From contig JANXED010000001.1 of assembly GCA_025058175.1 (NCBI GenBank), positions 62,001 through 126,000 of the forward strand: DNA of 64,000 bases. Reading direction: 5' to 3'. Below are positions 42,246-50,923 of this stretch, in pieces. Position 1 is the stretch's first letter. Every line of letters begins with the position of its first letter. The translations under genes and the position numbers were made by a program. Under the pieces are notes generated by a model, which saw only the letters and a program-made list of their open reading frames with translations, did not search any database and was not told the origin of the DNA. This DNA comes from Candidatus Calditenuaceae archaeon. GTDB lineage: Archaea > Thermoproteota > Nitrososphaeria_A > Caldarchaeales > Calditenuaceae.

Positions 42246-43295
42246 CTAGAAGAGGTTGATCAGGACGGGTTGGGCAGATCCGGGCTCCAGACGAAACTCG
42301 CGGTGTCTTATCGCCTCGAGTCGGTTGAGGGAGGCCCTCCTCCGCTCCCTCCGGGAGCCGGCCTCCTCCCAGACCTCGAGCTCCTCCGGGGAGACAGGAA
42401 CGTAAGGCGGCACTTCTCGCGGGCGGCCGCTGACGTCGACTCCCACGAACGTGAAGTAGGACGTGGAGACCGGACGCTCCTCCTCGCCCTTCACGACCAG
42501 CGCGTCGCACTCGACCTCCATCGAGCTCCTCCAGACCCTGGTCAACCTCGCGACGAGCTTCAGCGTGTCACCGACCTTCACCGGTGAGCTGAACGAAGTC
42601 TGGTCGACCGACGCAGTCACCACTAGCCCCTCTGCGTACCCGAAGGCGAGGATCCCGGCGAGCTCGTCCATGAACTGAAGGAGCCTGCCCGCGAACATGA
42701 GCTCGGAGGTGAACGTGTCCTCCGGCGCTATCCTCCTGTAACTGACGAGCTCGTGTCTGACCCTGCCCTTCGGCGGAGCGGGGCCTGACTCGAGGACCAG
42801 CTCGACGCCCCTCCTCCACGCTTCAGCGCGCACCACTACCTCCCTCTCCCAGTCCTCCCGCCACTCCATTTTCGCGTTGAGCGGTTGCGGTCTGAGGTCC
42901 GGGCCGATGCAGACGTAGACCGTCCGAGCGAAGGAGGCGGCGATGTAGGTGCCCGCGTGCCTCCGGAGCAGTGCCTCGGTGAATACCGTCACGGAGGAGC
43001 GACCGATGTGACCGACCCAGCTCCTGAGCACGAGGACGCTCCCCACGGTGATCGGGTTGATGAAGTGCATGTCGTCCATGAACCCAAGCACGACCTCGCC
43101 GCGGCCTGCAGCCGCGCTTATCGCCGCCGACGTGCTCGACTCGACGATCCAGCTGAGCATGTTGCCGCCGAAGAGGAAGCCTATCGGGTTGGCATGCCTC
43201 GGCATGACCACCCTGACCGTCTGGGCATAGGTAGCTGAGGGGGTCAGCGTGCGCTCTGCCGCGTACTCGGGCCTCAAGTGCCGGTCAGATGACAC
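42246..43295 (-). CDS. Double hot-dog acyl-CoA thioesterase
   Basis: 349 residues with two hot-dog domains. The first contains HANPIGFLFGGNMLSWIVESSTSAAISAA and MDDMHFINPITVGSVLVLRSWVGHIGRSSVTVFTEAL. The second contains EDTFTSELMFAGRLLQFMDELAGILAFGYAEGLVVTASVDQTSFSSPVKVGDTLKLVARLTRVWRSSMEVE. This is the BFIT/ACOT layout for acyl-CoA hydrolysis; chain length is unknown. The GTG at 43295 overlaps the end of the 30-residue membrane ORF, suggesting co-transcription with the COX4-like gene. Confidence 0.88.
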   Translation of the reverse strand: MSSDRHLRPEYAAERTLTPSATYAQTVRVVMPRHANPIGFLFGGNMLSWIVESSTSAAISAAAGRGEVVLGFMDDMHFINPITVGSVLVLRSWVGHIGRSSVTVFTEALLRRHAGTYIAASFARTVYVCIGPDLRPQPLNAKMEWREDWEREVVVRAEAWRRGVELVLESGPAPPKGRVRHELVSYRRIAPEDTFTSELMFAGRLLQFMDELAGILAFGYAEGLVVTASVDQTSFSSPVKVGDTLKLVARLTRVWRSSMEVECDALVVKGEEERPVSTSYFTFVGVDVSGRPREVPPYVPVSPEELEVWEEAGSRRERRRASLNRLEAIRHREFRLEPGSAQPVLINLF

Positions 43296-43377
43296 CGGTA
43301 AGCCTCAGCATCAAGAGGACTATGACCAGCGCGCCCAATACCGAGGAGACCAGCGAGACGAGGGCTGTGCTGCTCAC
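43285..43377 (-). CDS. 30-residue single-helix membrane peptide next to COX4-like gene
   Basis: A GTG-started ORF of 30 codons, TGA-terminated. It begins MSSTALVSLVSSVLGALVIV and continues with LLMLRLTGVI, so nearly the whole chain is one transmembrane helix. GAGGAGG lies immediately upstream, straddling the COX4-like stop, and the start is only 6 nt after that gene. Its 3' end overlaps the thioesterase start. Size and position resemble single-helix accessory subunits of heme-copper oxidases (for example the 34-residue subunit IIa of ba3 oxidase). The sequence itself shows no family match I can name. Confidence 0.6.
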   Translation of the reverse strand: MSSTALVSLVSSVLGALVIVLLMLRLTGVI

Positions 43378-43383
43378 CCCTCC

Positions 43384-43668
43384 TCACCTGATCGGGATTA
43401 GTTGCACCCCGATCAGCGAGAGGACGCTCAGCAGCAGGAACGCGACCACCGCACCGATCCCGAGCAGCGAGAGGCTGGCTAGGGACCTGGGCTCGTAGGC
43501 CAGGTGCATGAAGAACAGAGCGATCAGCGCGGCCTTCCCTCCCGCCAACAGGACTATAGAGGCGTCCACGACGGCCCTCGGCAGCGGCTGGAAGAAGATG
43601 ACGAGCTCGAGCACCGTCAGCGCGACGAGGGCGCCGAAGACCGCAAGGTATATCCAAGTCCTTGCCAT
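43384..43668 (-). CDS. Cytochrome c oxidase subunit IV-like protein
   Basis: 94 residues with three helices: WIYLAVFGALVALTVLELVIFF, VVDASIVLLAGGKAALIALFFMHLAYEPRSL and SLLGIGAVVAFLLLSVLSLIGVQLIP. The middle helix with KAALIALFFMHL is the prokaryotic COX4 signature. This subunit stabilises heme-copper oxidases. Catalytic subunits I and II are not in the window, so the oxidase is encoded elsewhere. Confidence 0.85.
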   Translation of the reverse strand: MARTWIYLAVFGALVALTVLELVIFFQPLPRAVVDASIVLLAGGKAALIALFFMHLAYEPRSLASLSLLGIGAVVAFLLLSVLSLIGVQLIPIR

Positions 43669-43787
43669 ACCCCTTTCTGGTTCTCTAATTCGATCCGAGA
43701 TTTAAACCCGTCAGACCCACGGCACTCCGCGAAGAGTTGAGCCGGAGCTAGCAGGGTAGATATACGGAGAAGGAGCTCGACCTGAGG

Positions 43788-44765
43788 ATGTCGATCGCGG
43801 GTCCGACGCAGCTGATGATCTCGCTGATGGCTTCTGTCGCCGCCTCACTCGTCCTCGTGAGGCTCTCGATGATCCTCGGGGAAAGATTGGGCCTAAAGGG
43901 CAAGGACGTCCACAAGCCGTACGAGGTCTATGTGCCGAAAATAGGGGGACTGGGGATGGCGACCGCGTACACCGCCGCGGTTCTCGTCTTCGCACCGGAC
44001 CTGCCCTCGGACCGACTCCTCGCGCTGACCTCGGTTCCCGCGCTGTCCGCCGCGATCGGGCTGTTCGAGGACTTCAGGGAGCTGAACCCCTACGTCAAGC
44101 CGGTGCTCCTGGCCGTGCCTGGCGTGGTCGTGGTGCTGCTGGGAGCTTACGACCCGCACCCCGTTCTCCCTATAGTCGGGAGGGTCCGGCTGACGATCCT
44201 ATACCCCTTGATCCTAGTGGCTGCTTACTCCGTCGTCGCGAACGCGGTGAACAGCGTCGACGTCGTCAACGGGTCTTTGGCGCTCTTCGCCGTGTCGATG
44301 TCGTGCTCCTTCCTGGCCGCTCTGGCGCTCAGGGGACCTCAAGACCTGCAGGTGGTCGCGGCGGCTCTGCTAGGTGCCTCTCTCGGGTTCCTCTACTACA
44401 ACTGGTACCCCGCGAGGACGTTCAGCGGCAACGTCGGGAGCAACCTCGTGGCGTCGGCGTTCCTCACGCTAGCGGTCACGGCCGGTCTCGAGGTCTTCCT
44501 CCTCGTGGCCCTTCTGCCCGCGATCCTGAACGAGGCCTTCATCATCGCCTCGATGGGCGGCCTGAAGTCCGGGAAGAACGTCGTGAAGAGGCCGATACTC
44601 GTCCTCGGTGGTGTCATCAGGGACAACCCCGACGTCTCTGCTCCGCTCACCCTCGTGAGGATGCTCGCCGCGGGAGGAGACCTCGACGAGAGGCGGGCAT
44701 CGCTGGGAATCGGCGCTGTCACGGCGTTCTCCTGCGCCCTGGCCCTGATCACGCTTCACCTCTGA
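43788..44765 (+). CDS. GlcNAc-1-phosphate transferase family (GPT/WecA/AglH-like)
   Basis: A 325-residue polytopic enzyme of the polyprenyl-phosphate sugar-1-phosphate transferase family, which starts lipid-linked glycan assembly, probably for N-glycosylation. KPYEVYVPKIGGLGMA, GLFEDFRELNPYVKPVLLAVP, ANAVNSVDVVNGSLAL and the cytoplasmic loop NWYPARTFSGNVGSNLVA are the family blocks. In the last, bacterial enzymes have a catalytic/metal Asp (GDxGS) and this protein has Asn (GNVGS), worth noting. A 79-residue membrane protein follows 19 nt later. Confidence 0.87.
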   Translation: MSIAGPTQLMISLMASVAASLVLVRLSMILGERLGLKGKDVHKPYEVYVPKIGGLGMATAYTAAVLVFAPDLPSDRLLALTSVPALSAAIGLFEDFRELNPYVKPVLLAVPGVVVVLLGAYDPHPVLPIVGRVRLTILYPLILVAAYSVVANAVNSVDVVNGSLALFAVSMSCSFLAALALRGPQDLQVVAAALLGASLGFLYYNWYPARTFSGNVGSNLVASAFLTLAVTAGLEVFLLVALLPAILNEAFIIASMGGLKSGKNVVKRPILVLGGVIRDNPDVSAPLTLVRMLAAGGDLDERRASLGIGAVTAFSCALALITLHL

Positions 44766-44784
44766 CCGGTGAGCGCCCGCGTTG

Positions 44785-45024
44785 ATGGGGCAGGTCCTCA
44801 AGCTGGTCGCCCTCGTCGCGATCGTGTGGCTGAGCCTCCTGCTGCTCCTCTCGGCGATCGGGCTCGTGGTGGCCGCGCTCGAGAGCGAGAGGTCTCCGTC
44901 GGCGAGCCTGATGAGGTTGGCGATCTCACTGGCCCTGTTCGCGGTCTGGGCTGTCTGGTTGATCGTCCTGGGCCAGTTTTGGTACCTTCGCGTAATGCGA
45001 ACGCCTAGGGCGGGCCGGGTCTGA
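44785..45024 (+). CDS. Small two-helix membrane protein
   Basis: 79 residues from ATG 44785 (TTG 44782 also in frame). Two hydrophobic helices, LVALVAIVWLSLLLLLSAIG and LAISLALFAVWAVWLIVLG, are joined by a charged loop, with a basic tail. I do not recognise a family. It is 19 nt after the GPT-family gene and probably in the same operon. Confidence 0.6.
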   Translation: MGQVLKLVALVAIVWLSLLLLLSAIGLVVAALESERSPSASLMRLAISLALFAVWAVWLIVLGQFWYLRVMRTPRAGRV

Positions 45025-45081
45025 GGCGCCAGTTTCCGTGAACCAAATGGATAAGGGCGGACCTTCAGCGTTGAAGGATTT

Positions 45082-45146
45082 GATTTTATATTGGATAATC
45101 AATCCAGTTTATCTAATAAAAACCTTATTGCTCACACTAATATACG
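45082..45146 (+). promoter_or_regulatory. AT-rich promoter region of the Liv-type operon
   Basis: Three TATA-like elements are present: GATTTTATATTGG (45082-45094), CTAATAAAAACC (45113-45124) and CACTAATATACGG (45134-45146). The middle one fits transcription from about 45142, giving a short leader with GGAGA (45146-45150) before ATG 45158. Several elements may reflect regulated use. Confidence 0.5.
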
Positions 45147-45157
45147 GAGAACCGCTC

Positions 45158-46435
45158 ATGAAGGGCAGGGCACTGCTGGTAGGAGCCATCGTGGTAGTGG
45201 TAGCTGCCGTCGCGGTGGCCTTCGTCTTGATGCAGCAGCAAGCGGCGCCGACCGGCCCGGCTCAACAGGCGAAGGTGATCAAGGTCGGGATGATCTGCGA
45301 CTTGACCGGCGCGACCTCGGACGTCGGGAAGCCGTACTGCCTCGGAGCCCTAGACGCCCACGAGTGGTTCGAGAAGAACTACCCGCTGCCGCAGGGGTAC
45401 AAGGTTGACCTCGCTTGGGTCGACTACAGCTACAAGATACCGGAGGCGCAGGCGGCGTACAGCAGGTTCAAGGCGCTCGGCGTGGTCGCGGTCATCGGAT
45501 GGGGAACCGGCGACACGCTGGCCCTAGCGCCCACCGTCCATGCCGACAAGATACCCTACATCTCCGCCTCCTACAGCGGCGAGCTGATGAAGAAGGAGAC
45601 GGCGTACAACTTCTTCCCGCAGACGGACTACTCGAGCCAGGGCAGGGCCTTCGTGAAGTTCGCGGTCGACCTCTGGAACCAGATGCACGGCGGCAGGCCG
45701 CCGAGGCCTCCGAAGCTCGGGCTCGCCTACCCGAACGTGCCGTACGGAACCACTCCGATCCCCGCGATTAAGGACATGGCAAAGATCCTCGGGGCTGAGC
45801 TCTGCCCCGACCAGATAGTTGAGCTAGCCGCGGTCGACGCGACGTCGCAGATGCTCAAGTTCAAGGAATGCGGTGCCGACTTCATCTGGGCGGGAGGCAC
45901 AGCGGCCAGCACCCTGGTCATCATGAGGGACGCGAAGAAGGTCGGGTTGACGGCACCCGTATTCGTGAACGTCTGGGGAGGGAACGAGGCGTACTTCCGG
46001 GCCAATCCGGAGGCGTCGTCTGGGAACTACTACCTCTCGTCGATATCCGTCTACTCCCCCGACATCGAGAGGGGAGATACGCCTGGGGCGAGGACCATCA
46101 GGGAATGGGCGAAGCAGAAGGGACGCGGTCCCGCGGACTTAAACGCCGCGTACGTCAGGGGATGGGCTAACGTCAACGTCCTCTACAAGGCGTTGAGGAC
46201 GGTCATCGAGAGGGGCGAGCCCGTAACTGGCGAGAACGTATGGAAGGCCCTGACCAGCATCAGGAACTGGGACTTCAGCCCGCTCTCGGGGATTCTGGCG
46301 GAGCCCATCACCTACACGCCGGAGGACAGGAGGCCGATGATGAGCGTCTTCGTCTACAGGATCAACGCGAGGGGCGAGTTCGAGCTCGCGGGCAAGGTGA
46401 CCCTCGAGAGGAAGGCCGAGTGGCTCGGCTGGTGA
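45158..46435 (+). CDS. livK: ABC transporter substrate-binding protein, Liv (branched-chain amino acid) type
   Basis: A 425-residue periplasmic-binding-fold lipoprotein-like or membrane-anchored receptor. The N-terminus MKGRALLVGAIVVVVAAVAV is a signal/anchor with no lipobox Cys. Mature sequence KVIKVGMICDLTGATSDVGKPYCLGALDAHEWF and VVAVIGWGTGDTLALAPTVHADKIPYISAS are class I Liv-type. The frame is open upstream to 45038, but that DNA is AT-rich promoter and GGAGA precedes ATG 45158. The ligand may not be an amino acid: the operon includes acyl ligases. Confidence 0.9.
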   Translation: MKGRALLVGAIVVVVAAVAVAFVLMQQQAAPTGPAQQAKVIKVGMICDLTGATSDVGKPYCLGALDAHEWFEKNYPLPQGYKVDLAWVDYSYKIPEAQAAYSRFKALGVVAVIGWGTGDTLALAPTVHADKIPYISASYSGELMKKETAYNFFPQTDYSSQGRAFVKFAVDLWNQMHGGRPPRPPKLGLAYPNVPYGTTPIPAIKDMAKILGAELCPDQIVELAAVDATSQMLKFKECGADFIWAGGTAASTLVIMRDAKKVGLTAPVFVNVWGGNEAYFRANPEASSGNYYLSSISVYSPDIERGDTPGARTIREWAKQKGRGPADLNAAYVRGWANVNVLYKALRTVIERGEPVTGENVWKALTSIRNWDFSPLSGILAEPITYTPEDRRPMMSVFVYRINARGEFELAGKVTLERKAEWLGW

Positions 46436-46444
46436 CCTCAGGAA

Positions 46445-47275
46445 TTGAGTCCTCAGATTTTTTCACACTCACCCTCTAGTCAGTTCCTTTCCCTCAACAG
46501 CGTAGAGGTCGTCTACGACAAGTACTCCCTCGCGGTCAAGGGGATCTCCATGAGCGTCGATAGGGGCAGCATAGTGGGCCTCGTGGGCCCGAACGGCGCG
46601 GGGAAGAGCACGACCCTGAAGTCGATCTCCGGGTTAATCAAGCTCGAGCGCGGGGAGGTGAGGCGCGGCACGATCGAGTTCGAGGGCCAGCGGATCGAGA
46701 ACTCGGACCCCGAGAGGCTCAGCAGGATGGGGATAGTCCACGTGATGGAGGGCAGGAAAGTCTTCGCCGAGCTCACGGTCGAGGAGAACCTCATGACCGG
46801 GCTTTACTCCAGGGGCAAGAGGCTTCCGCCCAGCGAGCATGACTTCGACCTCGTCTACAACTACTTCCCGAGACTCAAGGAGCTGAGGAAGGTCAGGGCG
46901 GGTTACGTCAGCGGCGGCGAGCAGCAGATGCTGGTCATCGGCAGGGCGCTCCTCATGAGGCCGAAGCTCCTGCTCCTCGACGAGCCGAGCCTGGGTCTCG
47001 CGCCGAGGGTCGTGGCCTCGATCTTCAAGACCGTCACCCAACTCCGGGACAACGAGGGTATATCGATAATACTCGCCGACCAGAACGCGAGGTCCGTGAT
47101 GGGCATCTCCGATTACGTCTACGTCATCGAGAACGGCAGGGTCGCGATGGCCGGGATGCCGCACGAGCTCGCCCAGAAGGAGGAGATGAAGGAGTTCTAC
47201 CTCGGCCTCTCTAGGGAGGGCGAGAGGAGCTACGCGGTCGTCAAGCACTGGAAGATCAGGAGGAGGTGGGTCTAA
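46445..47275 (+). CDS. livF: ABC transporter ATPase, LivF type
   Basis: 276 residues. Walker A GLVGPNGAGKSTTLKSISG, LivF-type VHVMEGRKVFAELTVEENLMTG, signature VSGGEQQMLVIGRALL, Walker B LLLLDEPSLGLAP, switch His replaced in ILADQNARSVMGIS, as is usual in LivF. No ATG lies before the first conserved strand, so TTG 46445 is taken as start. A T6 run (46457-46462) at codons 5-7 could attenuate transcription after livK. Confidence 0.9.
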   Translation: MSPQIFSHSPSSQFLSLNSVEVVYDKYSLAVKGISMSVDRGSIVGLVGPNGAGKSTTLKSISGLIKLERGEVRRGTIEFEGQRIENSDPERLSRMGIVHVMEGRKVFAELTVEENLMTGLYSRGKRLPPSEHDFDLVYNYFPRLKELRKVRAGYVSGGEQQMLVIGRALLMRPKLLLLDEPSLGLAPRVVASIFKTVTQLRDNEGISIILADQNARSVMGISDYVYVIENGRVAMAGMPHELAQKEEMKEFYLGLSREGERSYAVVKHWKIRRRWV

Positions 47276-48048
47276 TGCCGGGAGCGTCCCTAGAGGTCAG
47301 GAACCTGAGCCTGAGCTTCGGGAAGGTGAGGGCCGTCGACAACGCGTCCCTGAGGATTAGGGAGGGGGAGCGGGTTGCGATCATAGGGCCCAACGGCGCG
47401 GGGAAGACCTCTCTCATTAATTGCGTGAACGGCTTCTACAAGCCGCAGTCAGGGACGATCCTGTTTGACGGGCTCGACGTCACCAAACTGCCGCCCCACG
47501 TGAGGGCGAGGATGGGCATAGGGAGGACCTTCCAGAACGTTCAGCTCTACAAGCACGAGACGGTCCTCGAGAACGTCAGGGCGGCCTACTCCGCGTTCGC
47601 GAGGCTAGACCCGTTCTCCGTGCTCAAGAAGTTCGTCTGGTTCGGCCCCGGCTCGAAGGAGGAGCAGAATATCTACGAGTGGGCCGAGGAGGTCATAGAC
47701 TTCCTCGAGCTCTGGGAGTACAGGAACTCGCACGTCATCAACCTCCCGCTGGGCCTGCAGAGGCGAGTCGAGCTGGCGAGGGCCCTCGCCCTCAACCCGA
47801 GGCTCCTCCTCTTAGACGAGGTCATGTCCGGGCTCACCTTCGACGAGAAGTACGACATGGTCAGGTTCATCCTGGACATCAACGAGGAGCGAGGTGTGAC
47901 GGTGGTCCTCGTCGAGCACGACCTCAAGGTGGTCATGGAGGTATGCCCGAGGATCGTCGTGATGCACCAGGGCCAAGTCATCGCTGACGGGTCTCCGGCT
48001 GAGATCGCGGCGGCCCCGAAAGTGGTCGAGGCGTACCTGGGGGTGTAG
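47275..48048 (+). CDS. livG: ABC transporter ATPase, LivG type
   Basis: 257 residues. Walker A AIIGPNGAGKTSLINCVNG, LivG-type GIGRTFQNVQLYKHETVLENVRAAY, Walker B LLLLDEVMSGLT, and switch His in VLVEHDLKVVMEVC. The ABC signature is degenerate: NLPLGLQRRVELARALA in place of LSxGxQRRxExARAL. The LivG insertion is present. ATG 47275 overlaps the livF stop by one base (TAATG). Confidence 0.9.
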   Translation: MPGASLEVRNLSLSFGKVRAVDNASLRIREGERVAIIGPNGAGKTSLINCVNGFYKPQSGTILFDGLDVTKLPPHVRARMGIGRTFQNVQLYKHETVLENVRAAYSAFARLDPFSVLKKFVWFGPGSKEEQNIYEWAEEVIDFLELWEYRNSHVINLPLGLQRRVELARALALNPRLLLLDEVMSGLTFDEKYDMVRFILDINEERGVTVVLVEHDLKVVMEVCPRIVVMHQGQVIADGSPAEIAAAPKVVEAYLGV

Positions 48049-48051
48049 GCC

Positions 48052-50025
48052 GTGTCGCAGGAGGAGGTAGTCCAGAGGAGGAAGGCCCCGAAGGTCGTCA
48101 AGTCCGTCAAGGGCGAAGGGGAACCGCCACAGGTGATGGACTGGGAGACGCTGCCGAAGCTCCTGAGGGAGCGTGCGATGAAGTCCGGCTCGAAGGTCGC
48201 GCAGAGGTGGAAGAGGCTCGGAGTGTGGAGGGAGTACACCTGGTCCGAGGTATACGACATCGTCATGCGTTACGCCGCCGGTCTGAAGGTCCTCGGAGCA
48301 GTGAAGAGGGGGACTGTGGTCGCGACGATCGGGGACAACAGACCTCATCAGTTCTGGACGTGGATGGCCGCGCAGTCGTTGGGAGGCATAGGAGGGGCGA
48401 TCTACGCCGACTCACTACCCCACGAGATCGCAACGCAGATGAACCTGATGAGGGCGCCGGTGATCTTCGCTGAGGACCAGGAGCAGGTCGACAAGGTCCT
48501 GATGAGGGCCGACGAGATGCCGTACCTGGAGTACATAGTCTACAGGGACCCGAAGGGCATGTTCAGGTACAAGGACAGGGACAACCCGAAGATCATCTCC
48601 TTCGAGGAGGTCCTCTCGCTGGGTAGCGAGGGGAGGGAGGCGGTCGAGGAGGAGCTCGAGAGGGGTAAGGCCGACGACCCCGCGATGCTGGTCTCGACGT
48701 CCGGAACCACGGGAATCCCGAAGAGGGCCACGCTAACCCACAGGAACTACATCAGCCAGGCGAGGGGACTGGCCGCGGTCGATGGCGCACCAGAGGGCTC
48801 CGACTACTTCTCCTTCCTGCCCATGGCATGGATCGGTGAGCAGATGATGAGCGTGGGCGCGCTGGTCAACGGGTACGTGATCAACTTCCCTGAGGAGCCG
48901 GAGACGCTGATGAGGGACTTCAGGGAAATCGGCCCCGAGATCGTCTTCACCTCGCCCAGATGGTACGAGGCGTGGCACGGTGAGATCGAGAGCAGGATCC
49001 AGGACTCCACCTACCTGAAGAGGCTGTTCTACAGGCTGGCGATAGACGTCGGATACAGGTACGTCGACGATCCCGACTCCGCTTACTACAAGTTCCTCCA
49101 CAGGTTGTTCTACTGGATAGTCTACAGGCCGATACTCGATAAGCTGGGGCTGAAGAGGGTGAAGAAGGCCTATACCGGCGGAGCCCCGATAGGCCAAGAA
49201 CACTTCAGGTACTTCAGGGCCCTGGGCATCCCGCTGAAGCAGATCTGGGGGATGACCGAGATGGTGGGGATCGTCTGTCTCCACAGGGAGGAGGACATCG
49301 TGAGGAGGAAGAAGTACCACACCGTCGGGACGCCGATCGCCGGGATGGAGATCGGGATATCCGAGGAGGGCGAGATAATCTGTAGGGGCCCGATGGTGAT
49401 GAAGGGCTACTGGATGGACGCGAAGAAGACCGCTGAGACGATCGATGAGGAGGGCTGGTTCCATACGGGCGACTTCGGACACATCGAAGAGGACGGGAAT
49501 CTTGTCTACTACGACAGGATCGAGGACGTCATCACGATGGCCGACGGAAGGAGGGTACCCCCTATCTACATCGAGACCAAGCTGAAGTTCTACCCGTACA
49601 TCAAGGAGGCCTGCGTCATCGGCGAGGGCAGGGACTGGCTCGCGGCACTGATCGCGATCCGCTACGAGACTGTCAGCGAGTGGGCGGAGGCGAGGGGGAT
49701 ATCCTTCGCAGGCTACCCGGACCTTGCCCAGAAGCCCGAGGTGATCGAGCTGATCAGGAGGGGCGTAAAGGACGTCAACGCGACCCTACCAGACCACATG
49801 AAGGTGAGGAGGTTCGTCCTGCTGACGAAGGAGTTCGACCCCGACGACGACGAGTTGACCAGGACCAGGAAGCTCAGGAGGCGGGTCATCAACATGAGGT
49901 ACAAGGACCTGATCGACGCGATCTACTCCGGCGCGGCTGAGGGTCCGGTCTACTACACGCTCAGGTACAAGGACGGACGTGAGGCGCAGGTCTCCTACAG
50001 GCTCAGGGTGGTGGACGCGGAGTGA
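48052..50025 (+). CDS. AMP-forming acyl-CoA synthetase (COG1022, long-chain type) inside the Liv operon
   Basis: A 657-residue ligase of the large FAA1-like group. MLVSTSGTTGIPKRATLTHRNY is the phosphate loop (PKR replacing PKG), IWGMTEMVGIVC the A5 motif, WFHTGDFGHIEEDGNLVYYDRIEDVITMADGRRVPPIYIETKLKFYPYIKEA the hinge, and ELTRTRKLRRRVINMRYKDLIDAIYSG the C-terminus. It starts at GTG 48052, 3 nt after livG, and its stop overlaps livH (GTGA). Being embedded between ATPase and permease genes, it probably activates the imported acid to a CoA thioester. Confidence 0.9.
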   Translation: MSQEEVVQRRKAPKVVKSVKGEGEPPQVMDWETLPKLLRERAMKSGSKVAQRWKRLGVWREYTWSEVYDIVMRYAAGLKVLGAVKRGTVVATIGDNRPHQFWTWMAAQSLGGIGGAIYADSLPHEIATQMNLMRAPVIFAEDQEQVDKVLMRADEMPYLEYIVYRDPKGMFRYKDRDNPKIISFEEVLSLGSEGREAVEEELERGKADDPAMLVSTSGTTGIPKRATLTHRNYISQARGLAAVDGAPEGSDYFSFLPMAWIGEQMMSVGALVNGYVINFPEEPETLMRDFREIGPEIVFTSPRWYEAWHGEIESRIQDSTYLKRLFYRLAIDVGYRYVDDPDSAYYKFLHRLFYWIVYRPILDKLGLKRVKKAYTGGAPIGQEHFRYFRALGIPLKQIWGMTEMVGIVCLHREEDIVRRKKYHTVGTPIAGMEIGISEEGEIICRGPMVMKGYWMDAKKTAETIDEEGWFHTGDFGHIEEDGNLVYYDRIEDVITMADGRRVPPIYIETKLKFYPYIKEACVIGEGRDWLAALIAIRYETVSEWAEARGISFAGYPDLAQKPEVIELIRRGVKDVNATLPDHMKVRRFVLLTKEFDPDDDELTRTRKLRRRVINMRYKDLIDAIYSGAAEGPVYYTLRYKDGREAQVSYRLRVVDAE

Positions 50026-50921
50026 TGCAGCAGCTCCTCCTCCAGGTCAACCTCCTCTCAACGGGGCTGCTGGTGGGGCTGATGTATTCGCTGGTGGCGA
50101 TGAGCCTCGCTATCATCTTCAAGACAACGAAGGTCGTGAACTTCTCGCAGGGGATGCTCGCGACGCTCGGTGCTTACCTCCTGCTCTTCTACGCCGGGCA
50201 GCTCGGCCTCCATCCGGCCCTGGGCGCAGTCCTCTCGCTCCTGAGCGGGGTCGGTCTGGCCCTGCTAATTGAGAGGGTCGTGCTGAGGCAGTTCATCGGA
50301 GAACCGATACTCTCGCTCATCATCGTGACGCTCTCCCTCGCGTCCCTCCTCAGAGGGGTTGTGATGATCACGTGGGGGACAAACTTCCTCCCGGTCCCGA
50401 GGCTCTTCGGAGCTGCGGCCGTTCGCGTCGAAGGCTTCGCGATACCGTACGAGTACGCGATCGGAGCGACGATAGCGGTCTCATACATGGCCGCCCTCGC
50501 CGTCTTCTACAAGAGGTTCGTCATGGGCGCCGCTCTCAGGGCCGTCTCGGAGGACCACATGGCCGCTACAGCGATGGGAATATCGGTCAAGACCGCGCAG
50601 GCCTTCGCGTGGGTGTTGGGCATATTCTCGTCGATGGTCGGAGGGATGTTGCTGGCCTCCCATATAGGCGGCGTAGGGCTTTCGCTGGAGTACTTGGGGG
50701 TGATAGCCCTGCCCGCCGTGATCCTCGGCGGCCTCGACAGCATTCCCGGCGCGGTGGTCGGAGGGATCTTCGTGGGCGTCGCCGAGGTCTACTCGACCTA
50801 CTACCTCGACGAGGTCTTCGGCGGCGGCTTCTCAAGGGTCTTCCCGCTCCTCGTGATGCTCTTCATCATGCTCTTCAGGCCCTACGGCATCTGGGGTACC
50901 GAGCGGATAGAGAGGGTGTGA
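50022..50921 (+). CDS. livH: ABC transporter permease, LivH type
   Basis: 299 residues and about eight helices. LLSTGLLVGLMYSLVAMSLAIIFKTTKVVNFSQGMLATLGAYL is the LivH N-terminus (NFAxG motif as NFSQG), ALRAVSEDHMAATAMGISVKTAQAFAWVLG the coupling (EAA-like) loop, and LEYLGVIALPAVILGGLDSIPGAVVGGIFVGVAEVY the conserved C-terminus. GTG 50022 overlaps the upstream ligase stop; ATG 50025 is the next codon. Confidence 0.93.
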   Translation: MMQQLLLQVNLLSTGLLVGLMYSLVAMSLAIIFKTTKVVNFSQGMLATLGAYLLLFYAGQLGLHPALGAVLSLLSGVGLALLIERVVLRQFIGEPILSLIIVTLSLASLLRGVVMITWGTNFLPVPRLFGAAAVRVEGFAIPYEYAIGATIAVSYMAALAVFYKRFVMGAALRAVSEDHMAATAMGISVKTAQAFAWVLGIFSSMVGGMLLASHIGGVGLSLEYLGVIALPAVILGGLDSIPGAVVGGIFVGVAEVYSTYYLDEVFGGGFSRVFPLLVMLFIMLFRPYGIWGTERIERV

Positions 50922-50923
50922 GC

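Noticed and set aside
45038-45157. An in-frame Leu/Ile/Tyr-rich N-terminal extension of the Liv receptor that looks like a branched-chain leader peptide
   Set aside because: The stretch is AT-rich promoter DNA, which naturally encodes such residues. Its codons are AT-ending, it has no stop before livK, and the true start has its own Shine-Dalgarno at 45146.
46457-46462. A T6 run after livK taken as an operon terminator
   Set aside because: It falls within the first codons of livF, and livF has no later start, so full termination would split an obviously coupled operon. Partial attenuation remains possible.
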